From positions 103,223,505-103,287,504 of the forward strand of contig OY804575.1 of assembly GCA_963680875.1 (NCBI GenBank): a stretch of 64,000 nt of DNA, given 5' to 3'. Shown one piece after another: positions 22,951 through 35,300 of the stretch. The DNA is from Bathymodiolus brooksi. Taxonomy: Eukaryota > Mollusca > Bivalvia > Mytilida > Modiolidae. The first letter of the stretch is position 1. Each line of letters begins with the position of its first letter. The notes below the pieces were generated by a model, which was not told the origin of the DNA, ran no database searches, and saw only the letters and a program-made list of their open reading frames with translations. The position numbers were made by a program, and so were the translations under genes.

Positions 22951-23400
22951 CAGTATGTGGCCAAAAGTATTGCAACATGTAAAAAAATCCCTATATAATC
23001 AACCAAAACCATATTTTTTCAAAAAATTATTGTGAAGTAATTTTTGGATAGATTTTAACAAATTTTACACCAAAACATTCAAAATTGTCTATATTTTGAT
23101 TGTTTATTTGCTCATTATGTTTATATGAATGGTTTTTATTTGTTCATAATTTAAACAGGACTTAATTTTTGGGATTTATTTTTAGTTGAAATATATAGAA
23201 AAATCAGAGTCAATTTTTATTTGTTATGTTTAAATTATGAACAAATAAACAATCAAAATATAGACAATTCTGAATGTTTTGGTGTAAAATTTGTTAAAAT
23301 CTATCCAGAAAGACTTCACAATATTTTTTTGAAAAAATATGGTTTTGGTTGATTATATAGGGATTTTTTTACATGTTGCAATACTTTTGGCCACATACTG
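22951..23400. mobile_element. mariner/Tc1-like fold-back MITE (450 bp)
   Basis: The ends CAGTATGTGGCCAAAAGTAT and ATACTTTTGGCCACATACTG are perfect inverted repeats. The inversion continues inward for roughly 200 bp with few mismatches, leaving a short centre near 23140-23215. The CAGT terminus and the TA following the right end are what the Tc1/mariner superfamily leaves; the left flank reads CA, so that TA has mutated. No transposase is encoded, so mobilisation must have been in trans. Confidence 0.88.
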
Positions 23401-23885
23401 TAATGCTGACTTTCAACCCACCATTTCTTTAGAAATGCCTGTACCAAGTCAGGGTCATTACGGTTTTCACAGTTTTCCGGTTGTTGACTGATTATGTCTG
23501 TTTATATACTTATGAGTTTTGACTTTCCCTTTGTAAGATTGTTCGGAGTTCGGTAATTTTGTTATTACCCTTATTTCACATACATGTATAACTGTGTATG
23601 CAGCGTTGTTGTAAATAACACTGAGTTCTAATCTTGAACTTTATACATAATACATTTATCCGTAGTGACATAACAGTTGTCATATTTATAATACTCTAGT
23701 TCTATAACAGAAAACCGATGGCTAAGGCAGCCATCATTTAAATGTTATAGAGTACTCGAGGGCAATGTAAGTCATAACGGGGAAGCAACAGTCAATTTTG
23801 AACTAAATCTAATTGCCAATACTATTTCTAGCACCATCTGTACGCTTTTTAACAAGGCGACAAACCAGATGACTTAATAGTTAAG
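23401..23885. other. spacer with a weak inverted repeat
   Basis: CTCTAGTTCTATAACAG at about 23693 and GTTATAGAGTACTCGAG at about 23742 form a partial hairpin. Nothing else is seen. Confidence 0.4.
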
Positions 23886-24005
23886 TTTAGTATATTGGGA
23901 TCCTAAGGTACCATGGGAGTTAAATTAAATCCCCCCCCCCCCCGAAAATTGGTTGAAATAGAACGTGAATACACGGTATCATAGAACCCGCTGTACCATA
24001 GTGCC
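23886..24005. repeat. GGTACC-rich repeat, copy 2
   Basis: Contains ACGGTATCATAGAACCCGC and GTACCATAG, matching 21117-21147, preceded by AAGGTACCATGGGAG and a run of about 16 C. Confidence 0.6.
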
Positions 24006-24649
24006 AGACTATACTCGGAAGACGCTGACGTTATAAATGTAATTTTTAATGTCTAATTTCAATTGAATATGTATAAATTAAATGCATTTCAGAGAAAGCA
24101 TCACCACGAATGGCTTTTACTTGTGAACACTATATTTCAGTTTAATAGATAACATATGAAAATGCTTTATTTTGATTGGATGATTAGTGTTTACTATTTT
24201 TTAACAGTACACTTGACAACGGGTGACTATACTTAGCGACGGGAACTATACCAGTTTCAAACTATTTCCCGCGGGCACTATATCTGTGGCATATATTTTC
24301 CCGCGTTATTTTTATATATTTTTGGCAAGATTTAAATCCGTTAAAATAGACGCCACCTAACATTGATAATGAAATAACATATATATTACCTTGGAAAAAA
24401 ATCCTTTCCACAAATCACAATGTAACTCATATTTATTGTTGAAGATAAAATAACCGACGCAAGATTTTTGCATGGTAGTTCGATCTCTTTTTTATACAGG
24501 TTGTATTGTTGATATATTGATGTGAATAAAAAATATGTGGTATAAAATATATTTTATTGGGAAATTAAAAATAATGTTAATTGTAAATGAAATTATATTT
24601 TTCTTACTTCAATATTGTAATTCAATCACTTAGAACCCAGGGTAAGGGA
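24006..24649. other. spacer, no feature seen
   Basis: AT-rich intergenic DNA. Confidence 0.35.
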
Positions 24650-24910
24650 GATGTTTAAGAAATAATTAGCGAGGTGTAAAATAATGACAAATATAATGCC
24701 TACCCATGTTAAAATAAGCATAGAGGCCTGCATCCTAAGAAATAATTCTCGGATGCCGGGCTCTATGCTTATTTTAACATGGGTAGGCATTATATTTGTC
24801 AGTATTCTACACCGAGCGAAAGCGAGGTGTAAAATCTTGACAAATAATATATAATGCTTACCCATGTTAAAATAAGCATAGAGCCCGGCATCCGAGAATT
24901 ATTTCGATTT
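24650..24910. repeat. triple-armed fold-back element, hairpin family H
   Basis: The segment TACCCATGTTAAAATAAGCA occurs in direct, inverted and again direct orientation, so three arms alternate. Between arms two and three lies the palindromic loop TACACCGAGCGAAAGCGAGG. The same loop occurs at 58214-58233 between unrelated arms, and the flank GAATTATTTCG plus a later TACGGTAATTTT is shared too. I infer a fold-back MITE with an extra arm gained by rearrangement. Confidence 0.75.
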
Positions 24911-25499
24911 TAACAGGGCATTTACGGTAATTTTATGCATTCAAGCGTACCTAGAGGGAGGTTATTTTTGGGCACTGCTACAGAAGCTGTTCCAATTACC
25001 TCCCGCTATTATTTACAAGAAACGTTATAAAAATTGATAACGATCAAAAATTAGTTTCATCTGATTTTTTTTGTATATATATTTATTATTTTTATTCTTT
25101 TAAATTAACATACATAAAGTACAAATATGCAAAATACGCTGTCGATTAGATATGCCTTCTGCGCATGTACTAGGGTGTTCTGTGCTATTTAGAGCCCTCT
25201 ATTGTTTTCAAAGCGAAAGTAGCACGCCATGTTAGAATAATAGACAGAATAAGACAATTAAGAAATAAAATTAAAAAAATAGACGACGTTGTAGTCTTTA
25301 TCGTTTGCTGTCAGTATGGTGAGGTTCGCCAATATAAACGCCGACGAATTTACCTAGGGTTTTTTTTTTCTTTTATCTCAAGAATGATATGTTATGTACT
25401 AAACATATTATTGTCTTCTTCCGTTGGCTCAGGAAGTTTACCTCACCAGACAACACTATAGGAGAACAGTTCCCTCAGGAGAACACAATAATATAATAA
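24911..25499. other. spacer, no feature seen
   Basis: AT-rich intergenic DNA; no supported coding segment. Confidence 0.35.
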
Positions 25500-25660
25500 T
25501 AGTGAGTGAGTGATTGTTGTTCAAGTCAAATTGACAAGTGAGCAATTTTTCAGTAACACTATGAAGATGAGAAATTACATTAGAACAGTTAGATGATGAT
25601 GATGTCCGCATTGTTAAACTGTTATAGTGCTAGCTCTCTGAATCAACAGGCCATGTGTAG
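25500..25660 (-). repeat. SINE type 2, 3' portion
   Basis: GAGTGAGTGATTGTTGTTCA and GTTATAGTGCTAGCTCTCTG are the reverse complements of the type 2 tail and body. Confidence 0.65.
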
Positions 25661-25860
25661 ACATGTCGGCGTATCACTCGAACATATTATTCTGATTGCG
25701 AGCGAAACAGTCTTTGTTTTTATTCATTAATGCTGAGTGCGTAGCGCAAATGCCAATTTTATAGATTTTGGTTGGAACCCACAATCTATATATCGTACTG
25801 GAGGCGAGCACGCTAACCATTCTGCACCAATGCGGATTTTACAGTTTTATATTGGGAATA

Positions 25861-26107
25861 AGGAGACGTCGTGGCTGTGGTAGTTGGATTTACAACTAAA
25901 TATTCAATCAGTGTATATCACCACTAACGTTGTGAATTCAAATCTCGTTCAGGCGAGGTGTACTCAATCCAACATTATGTGATACAGTTTGTCAGTAACT
26001 TGCGACAGGTCGGTGGGTTTCTCCGGGTACTCCGGATTCCTCTACCAATAAAACTGACGGCCACGATATAACTAAAATATTGTTGAAAGTGGCGTTAAAC
26101 ACCATAA
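25861..26107 (+). repeat. full-length SINE type 1
   Basis: Head GTCGTGGCTGTGGTAGTTGG, B-box-like GTTGTGAATTCAAATCTC, body CAACATTATGTGATACAGTT and GCGACAGGTCGGTGGG, and tail GAAAGTGGCGTTAAACACCA are all present. This is one of the best copies. It sits about 180 bp upstream of the GPLD1 start. Confidence 0.88.
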
Positions 26108-26289
26108 CCCTAAAACGTATGTTGGGAATACATTGGCCTTGGTATTGTTGGTATCAGTATATATACATAGACATTATGATAACCAATTTTAAAAATAAAC
26201 ACTCGTGATGATAAAATTAATGATAATTTTGTACTTAAACCAAACAAGTTGTACAGATACAACACCATTTTATAAGATATTACATCAGC

Positions 26290-26380
26290 ATGCATACGGG
26301 ACTATTTTTCCTTGTTTTATTTTTTTGTGGGATATTTACCTCACTCGAAGGATGTGGAATTACAACGCATATGTTAATAA
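26290..26380 (+). CDS. GPLD1: GPLD1 exon 1 (start, signal peptide)
   Basis: ATG opens a 30-codon exon: short N-region (MHTG), hydrophobic core [12 protein letters not shown], cleavage likely after SLEG, then CGITTH with the first catalytic histidine (His27). Donor AA/GTAAGG, phase 1. The ATG is the only one that gives a signal peptide in frame. Confidence 0.92.
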
Positions 26381-29300
26381 GTAAGGTTTTAATCATTTTG
26401 CATTCGGTTTTCATCTACTTTCAAAATAAGATAATATAAGTGTTATACAGCAAAGCTATTGTTTTTCTTTCTTTTATACTCCTTTGATTTTAACTATTTT
26501 TACACAATTTTTTTTACCATCATTACCAACATTAAGATTTAAAAAAAAATAACTAAACTTAAACTTTTCTGCATCAAACATACGACAAAACAGCTTAATT
26601 AGCATATTCTGTTCTCTGTTATAAGTAGACATAATTTAAGCACCAACAATGTGCTGCAATGCCAGTTCATCAGCTATATATGTAGTGGAGGGGATATCGT
26701 AATTGGTTTTTTTTATCAATGTTACAGTATATTTGTTTAATTGTTGCCGGGACTGTTATTACGCACATTTATGTACACAAACCATAGGTTTATATTGGTT
26801 ATCAACTGTGTTATATTAATTGTGTTTTAGAAGTGTTTATTGTTAACTGGTTGAGGTCATTTATGAATTTCTGATTGTCATGCAAAATAAAATACAAATT
26901 GGATAGCAAACCAGTTAGTTTTTGAGACAAGGCATTCTTACATTTTCCCATCGTATACTATACTTTGCAATGCAGTCATTTTCAATCTGAGCAAAAAGTA
27001 AATAATTAGTGTCAATTGAAATGTTTACGGTAGTTTCGGATATTAAAAGCAACCGACAATGTCGATGAATACAAACTGATGACAACTGCTTTTTGAACTG
27101 AACAGGCTAAAAGGCTATCGAAAAGCCATTGGTGAATTGAATACACAGTAGCGGGTACAAAAAAGGGAGAGAGTTAAGACCTCTATTTGTCTGAAAAGTA
27201 TTAATTTCCAAGGGAAAATTACGAAAATTTACCACAATATAACCTTTCACCTCCATTTCCTCATAAATCCCACCCTCTTTGAAAACTCCTGGAGCCACGG
27301 ATAATGGTGATTAATCAGAAAACAACGATGTTCAATTGAAATGTCGTTTATGCGAACAATTGTACGTGAATAGTTATCTAATGAAAGACACTGGAGAAAA
27401 CCACCTGCGCAAGTCACTGACAAACTGTATCACATATATAATGTTGTATCGACTACACCTCGCCATGAATACCACTCGATCACGAGCACAACGGACCCGA
27501 GTTGGCATAAAAATAATCTTAGTTAGCAAAAATGTTACGATCGCCATTAGCTTTACCCTGTCCATACACGTATACAGAGAGGTGATTATTGTATGCGTGC
27601 AGGGTTACATGTATTCACAATTTACTATATCAGTTATCGTTTGAAAAGTAGCTATGGCACAATTTAATTTGTAAGTACATACATACCCAATTGAAGATGT
27701 GACAGAAAATCAGATGACCTATTATAAAGTCTGTGTGCACCCATATGATATTTGATTATGGTAAATAATATAAGTGATATTCTGCCTACTAGTCCGTCAG
27801 CCTAAAGCCCCTATATTCGAACCAATATACGATATAAATGCTTCAAATATCGAGGAATATAATTAATGTCAAGGATGCAGACATTACACTACGAGAGACA
27901 CCTAGCTCACGACGAACTCTGACGTGACACAACGGAAAAAATGCAATAATGCACGGCAGTGTACTGATAGAGAAAGAGGGCGTGTTGAAGAATGTCACTC
28001 TGTTTTCGATGACTGTGATAATTTGCTTATTACTATTTGATAATAACTCTACACATGATATATATAGACTAATGTTTATTTATAAACTGTGTAGTACTTG
28101 ATTCTAGGGACAGTCACATTAAATGGCACAGGGTTGTGATCTTTGATAAGTGTTATATTTGATAGCCAAGTTGATACACGTCAAAGCTCTAGTATTTAGT
28201 AATAGTATTGTTATCATGCAATATCTATCATGATCCATCAGTATAATAAGGTCAATTGTAAATTGTTTTGGTATCTCGTCTAACTCTATATTCTTTGGGG
28301 GAGGGGTTTTGTTATTATTATTAATTTTTTTTGTCATCTGATTTTTAATTAAATCGCTTCTTTTCCGGATTGTCTTACTTCCTGCATTTCCATAGTTTTC
28401 AAAGCGATCTCAGTAACGTTTGGTGAAATGGCCAAATTGTGTATCGATACATTTTTCTTTTGTCATTTATGAGATCTTTGTAAAAAAGAGATTTTTTTTT
28501 AAACTTAATCATACCATGGAACTGGAAGTATTAATATGTTTTAGTGATACACTCTTGACAAGACGCATTCTGTGCCCGATTTTTTTAAATGTGTGTTTGT
28601 GTATGTAGATGTGGTTATACTGTTATTCTACAAAAAAAATAAAATTGTACATGTCTATGATATGTATTTCCAACATTTTGGATAAGTGCACGTGCACTTC
28701 TTTCATGCGATGGACCATCCTCTACACTTTCCTTACTACAAGGTTATCAAGTTAATATTTACAACTGCAGCTGCACATACATTTATATGATTTAAACATT
28801 TGTTATTGTCAAATATATACAATTGGATTGAGCACAAGTTTTATAATTTTTATCAAGTTCTCTCCAGTATCATATAAACATAGATCTGACAGAGAGAATG
28901 GCGGATAATAAGTATAATTTTTTATAAGCATGTATAATATAGAAAAAAAATTATGATAACAGAAAAGTAAAATGTGAATCGACTGCTGTTCTGAATGAAT
29001 GTCTGTACTGCTCTTGATAACAAAATTATTTGAGACTGATCATGCATTTATGTATAAGATACAACACTATTGAAACAAAAGAAGTGGTCCGTATTGGATA
29101 TAACGCATGAGTAGTCAGACCTTCATCTCAGTACACGTGCGGAAAAGGCAACCCGTTATATCCAATACGAACAACTTCTTTTGTTTGAATAGTAAGGGAC
29201 CGACCATTTAACTTGCAAGGGGGTGGGGGGGGGGGGGGGGCGGGGCGGGGTGCTATGGTTGGTTTTACGGACAATACGAGAGTTAGAATTTTTTTTCCAG

Positions 29301-32300
29301 TATTTAATATTAGGTTTTATGACAAAACTCTGAATCAGATTATTTTTTTTTCCTCCACCAAAACCAGAATATTTTTTCAGCAACATTGGGAATCAGAATA
29401 TTTTTTAGAACATACCCCCCCCCCCCCCTCCTTTCAAGTTAAATGGTCGTTCCCTAATGTATCTAACTTGTACAATAATGATGTTAATTTAAACAATATT
29501 TATTTAGAAAATAATCAGAATATACAGTACATCAAACATAGTAAATACAGACAGGATTCAGAAACAAGCAATTATTGCTTTTATAAATCTGTCTCCTAAA
29601 ATAAACATACATAGCATAATCATGACTATTATAGCATGCTCTTTATAAAATATATCTATAACTATTAATATATTTATATAATAATATTACTGGTACATTG
29701 TAATTTATAATAAGACATCCTCCCGAGTCAAGGTCACTGAGTTCACACAACGCGACATGAACGTGTCGCGCTATGTGGACATAAGAACCCTGGCCAGGGA
29801 AGATAATAATTTGATAGAGTAGAATAAAATTATGTGAAATACTAATAATGTATACTAAGGAGGGAAAATTGATAACTTATGATTAATTTTGAAGCGAGAT
29901 GTACGTCACTAAAGTATGGTAAGCCATATGATCATGGTGTAAACCTTTTACTTTTGATAATGTATTTCTGTATCTAAACGAAAATTAACGTATTCTGTTC
30001 GTCCGTCAATTCATTTGTTCCAAAAAGGAGTAAGTTTATGGTAATATTTACAGGGATGTTTGAGATGGATAATATCAATTCCTGCCCAATGTCAGCAAAT
30101 CTAGAACAGTGTAGGATATAATGAGAAGTTGTCTCTCTCCCCCCCCCCCCCCTCCTCCCCCCCCCCCCCCCCCCCCCCCCACACACACACATATATAGAC
30201 AATTAGGAGAGTCAACTAAATTTCGTAAGAAAAGGTGTTCGTTTAGGGAGCTGCTGTTCATTCGAAGACGCGCATGTAATATTTGTCCAATTCGTGAGCC
30301 TATGTAGTAGTAAGTAGGAACTTTGGCATTTTGATTTTTGAGGGTTTTTATAAAAAAAAAAATAATAATAAAAAAAATAATGATGTTATGATTTATAAAA
30401 ATGAAAAGTTACGAGAATAGTTTTGTTTGTGAACGAGTTTATATAATTTTCTTATTACAACATTGGTCCATTCCATAAGCTCGTTCATAAAAAGAACTGC
30501 AAAATATCGACCTGTAACATCGGTATGTTATCAGCGGCCTATAACAGCAGCCTGTAACTGATCTTAGAGGCCGCCTTTACAGTAGCTTTGCTGGGGGTAG
30601 TATTGTACAATTAATTATTAATTAAATTTGATTTATTAGCCTTAAGATGGTCAAATCTGTCAATGTAATATAAAAACTTTCATTGGGCCAATACGGCAAA
30701 AACCAGTCCAATACGGATATTTTCTGTGTTGGCCCGATTCCGGTCAGTCCAATAACAGCTAGATCGGAATCCGCTAGACGTTTCTACAATCGCAAGAAAA
30801 AGTCCAGAGAGAAATTGAACTGGTTAATTAATATAGGTATCATTACGGGATGTTTTTCATATTGACCTAGTTATAGGTCCTTGGTTTGCTCTATTGAACT
30901 TCGCCTCGGGCCAATACAGCAGACATCGGACCTATTACTAGGCCAATATGAAAAACATCACGTAATAATACTATATAATAGACGAGTAATATAACTTTAA
31001 TAACATTATTTTACAAAAGGCATTACTCGAGTATTTTTCTTTTCAATAAAATTGTTTGGGTGTAAACATATGAAACTCCCTATTCCCAATACACACATTG
31101 CAATGACCATCTCAATACCAATATTTGATGTGATATGACCCTCTGTGTCATGAACTGTTTGATATATATAGAGTGGCAGCGAATCTGTTCATGTTTTTAA
31201 GCGTTTGTTTATATATGCATAGCCGTTGGAGATACAGTTATCAACAGGGGATGGTTGGAATCCCATTAATGGATTTAATCCCGCCACACTGTTGTGTCTG
31301 TCTCAAGCCAATACCTGGATTTGTAATGTCATATTTCGTGGCCCCTTTTGTATATTCAGTGAGTTTAAGGGAAGAGGTGTTTGCTCGTTTTTGTTGATAT
31401 TAATGAAACTCTTTAAGCTTACGTTTCACAAAAGATTTCAATAATCTATATTTGTCAAATAACTCAAAATTCACGTAACAGAAATCAAAGATAAACACTC
31501 CGACATTTTGGATGTTTTCCTTAAGAACATCCACTGCAATATCATAAATGAATATTTACTCTTTTCAGGTAACAGGGCACGAGACTATTTTACGGGTAAA
31601 GGGGAATCTGTCCATTACTATCAGGTAAAATTTTGCTTTACTTATAGACTATATAAAAACTACAAATTGTCGACAAAATTTCGGTCTTCAAATTCTGCAA
31701 AATATAAATGACGAACAAGTTGTTTTTAAAACAAATAATAAAAAAAACAATATCTACAAATATGCCATGACACATATATTAAAAATAGTTCTTATCCTGT
31801 CGTTTTCGTCGTTGTAGCTACTGCATGAACATAATGACGCTTTTCTTGCCGGAAGTGCTTTTCCAGACGCGTTCTATAGTAACCTTTGTTCCAATGGTAT
31901 GTATAATTTTCAATTCTATATTGAAGCGTAACAATAAAAGAGGATATGAGTATAAGCAAAAATTCATAATTGTTGTGGCTCTATAAAGCAGAGAATTATG
32001 TTTATGTTTATGGTGTTTAACGCCACTTTCAACGATATTTCTGTTATATCTTGGCGGTCAGTTTTATTCGTGGAGGAAACCGGACTACCAGGAGAAAACA
32101 ACCGACCTGTCGCAAGTCACTGACAAATTTATCACATAATGTTGTATCGAGTACACTTCACCATGAAAAGGGTTCGAACTGACAACGTTAGTGGTGATAG
32201 GCATTGATTGCACAGGTAGTTGTAAATCCAACTACCATACGCTCACGACCACGACGGCCCCTTGGTGAAATATGATAAAACATACATTTCGGATGAGATT

Positions 32301-35300
32301 TATCCCTAAACCATATGCTTTTTTTCTTTATTTAGCAAAAAATGAAAATTAAAATAGTTGTTTTTATTCTGTTGTATAGAGAATAGTGTCGCTAGATTTT
32401 AATATAAGAGTCTTATATTTTTGGATGCTATGTATTATAATATTGCTTGGACATTCAGCAATCATAATTTTTTAAGGGGCGGGGATCTCTTTATTTGTAC
32501 TAGAGATAAAAAGTATCAACAAGGGGATATTATTCATTGAAATACAGTTTGCTATTTCTCAATACTCTTTCGCCATCATGAAGACTGTATTCAGATCGCG
32601 GATTAGGATTATGAATTTGAGTGATATATGCCACTAGCAGTATTCAATTATATCACAGTTGTAAATTGTAAGCCGAAGTTACCAGAACCGCCTAAAGAGT
32701 CATATGGTTAGTCCCCACATATATATTTTTCTACGATTTTATACATGTTTAATTTGTTGTACTAATTTTGCATTAACTAGTTTATAGAAGTATTTTGGTA
32801 TACCTCCAAGTGTATAATAAAAACGTAGATATGGAATTTAGTATGCACTACGTGTGACTGGGATAATATGATGCTATTATTAGGAAAGTGGGAGGTCATG
32901 AATTTGTGTGTAAGGGGTATCGGGTTTTTCTCTTTTTACGATTTCGGAACTGTTCTGACAGTGTGTGTATATTTTGTGCATTTTATTTACATTGTATATT
33001 AATAAAACATTGTTAATTCAAAGATTAGATTCAAAGTACCTTATTTACTGAAGATTAACATATTCAAACCATGTGATGTATACTTGATGTGATATGTTTT
33101 CTGCAAAAACAAAAAAATATAATGAAACAAACAACAACAACAACAACAAAAAACAACAAACAAACAACGAAAATTGTGTCTATTCAATCGAAATTTATCA
33201 CATGACTATTGAAAGAAGATATATTGTTCAGACATGTGTCGTATGATTTATATTTTGATCTGATTACCAGAAAGACGATGAACCAACAAAGTCAAACCCT
33301 CCTATGGTCAAACACATTCACAGCAATACCGACAACACACAAAGTTACATTTTTATCATCTTATTTTTCATTAGAAATGTGTAAGACTTAAGTAAATCTA
33401 AAATTTATTTTGACGGATACCAATTATTTTTTAGGTAGTTACCACCAAGTTTCAGAGGACACACACTGGACGCCATTTCTAAATGTTTCAATAACTTACA
33501 TAAGAAATACATATCCACAGCCATGGGATAAGGTATATTTGTTCTATTATTACGGGTAATTTTATTTATAGAACATCAATTAATTTAATACCTTTGACAC
33601 TAATCAATGAGATATTGAAAGACGTTTTTCACATTTCAAATTCCTAAACATACCGGTGTCGTATAGTAAACCTTCCGCATAGCAAACCTTCCCCCGGAAT
33701 GTTTACTATATAGTAAACATTCTCCCTCCGAATATTTGCTATATAATAAACCTTCCACCCGGATACTTTACTATATAGTAAACATTCCCCCGGGGGAAAA
33801 TTTACTATATAGCAAACATTCCCCCATCCATAGCCGATCATCCCCCCAGATAGTTTGCTATATAGTAAATATTCCCCCTTAATCCGGATAATTACTATTG
33901 ATTCGGAATTTAGCACCTTAATCGTGTTAATTTTAATTGTTATATACCATTAATTATATCCGGTTATGATTAAAAGGTAAAAAAAAATGTACGGAGCCAT
34001 TTTGCAGTATTTGAGTAGGTAGGAAGGTTTACTATGCGGAATAAATACTATATAGTAAACGTTCCCCCATGGGGGGAAGGTTTACTATGTAGTAAATCTT
34101 CCGGGGGATTAATCTATCGTGGGGGAAGGTTTACTCTATGACACCGGCATACAATTTACGATTTAATTATGACAAATTGTGTTAGTTTCAGACACGATAG
34201 ACGTTGCTCTCGACCCAATTTCGATATTGAAGTTCCTGTTTTCAAAACTTTTCGCTTGTGAGGATTTTAAATTGCAAGATATTCTTTTGCAAATGCTTGT
34301 ACAATCCCTTCATTTGTAATATTCTAAATTCGATCGACTTCTCTAAAACCCATATCAAATGAGTTGTTCGTGTTACTCGACCTTTAGTTTTATGTGTATG
34401 TTTTGTAGATCGTTGTTTTTCCTTTTGTCTTTTTTCTTTTGACCATTGTGTTGTCTGTTCTTCTTCTTTTGACCATTGGGTTGTCTGTTCTTCTTCTTTT
34501 GACCATTGGGTTGTCTGTTCTTCTTCTTTTGACCATTGGGTTGTCTGTTCTTCTTCTTTTGACCATTGTGTTGTCTGTCCTTCTTCTTTTGACCATTGTG
34601 TTGTCTGTCCTTCTTCTTCTGACCATTGTGTTGTCTGTTCTTCTTCTTTTGACCATTGGGTTGTCTGTTCTTCTTCTTTTGACCATTGTGTTGTCTGTCC
34701 TTCTTCGATTTACGGATTCTGATTACCCCTTTGGTATCTTCAAACTCTTCTTAATAAGAACAGTTTGAAGAATCTTATTTTCACTAATATCTCTTCTCAC
34801 ATAAATTAATTCCCTTTACTGCTAAATATATACAATATTGCAATAAACATATATTGTATTATTCTTTCATGATTATTGTCATGTTGTACACGTTATTGAT
34901 CGGACATTTTGATTCCACTTTTGACCATTAATATTGACAGATTGCGTAATGCGAGGAAGTGTGTTTGTAATATTCAGAGCAAAAGTATTGTTTATTGATA
35001 TAAGCAACCAATATTACTCAACTGTATATAAATTGGCCGTTTAGTACTTATATTAGGGTATGGGTAACGCTCGTTAGCGAAGATCCTACTGTGGCAATGT
35101 AATGTACTACTGTAATAAAAGCTCTTGTGGAGTAGGAACTGCTCACCCTTCTGGAGCACCTGAGTTCACCCCCGGTATTTGTGGGGTTCATGTTGCTCGC
35201 TTTTTATTTTCTTATGTAATGTTTTGTAGATCGTTGTTCGTTCCTTTGTCATTTTTCTTTTTGTACATTCCATTGTTTCTCCTTCTTAGATTTACGGCTT

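Larger units (their letters stand above)
26381..31568 (+). other. GPLD1: GPLD1 intron 1
   Basis: Over 5 kb. It holds a SINE remnant (27384-27470), a hairpin and a G-rich MITE (29067-29455), an antisense LINE fragment interrupted by simple repeats (29974-30290), a hairpin (30838-30970) and family D repeat copy 2. Outside these I see AT-rich sequence with no coding segment. Confidence 0.7.

Noticed and set aside
29213..29599. Glycine-rich open frame
   Set aside because: The glycines come from a poly-G tract in a MITE.
34390..34768. Arginine-rich and Leu/Val-rich open frames on opposite strands
   Set aside because: Both are translations of the 30-bp array, whose period is a multiple of three.
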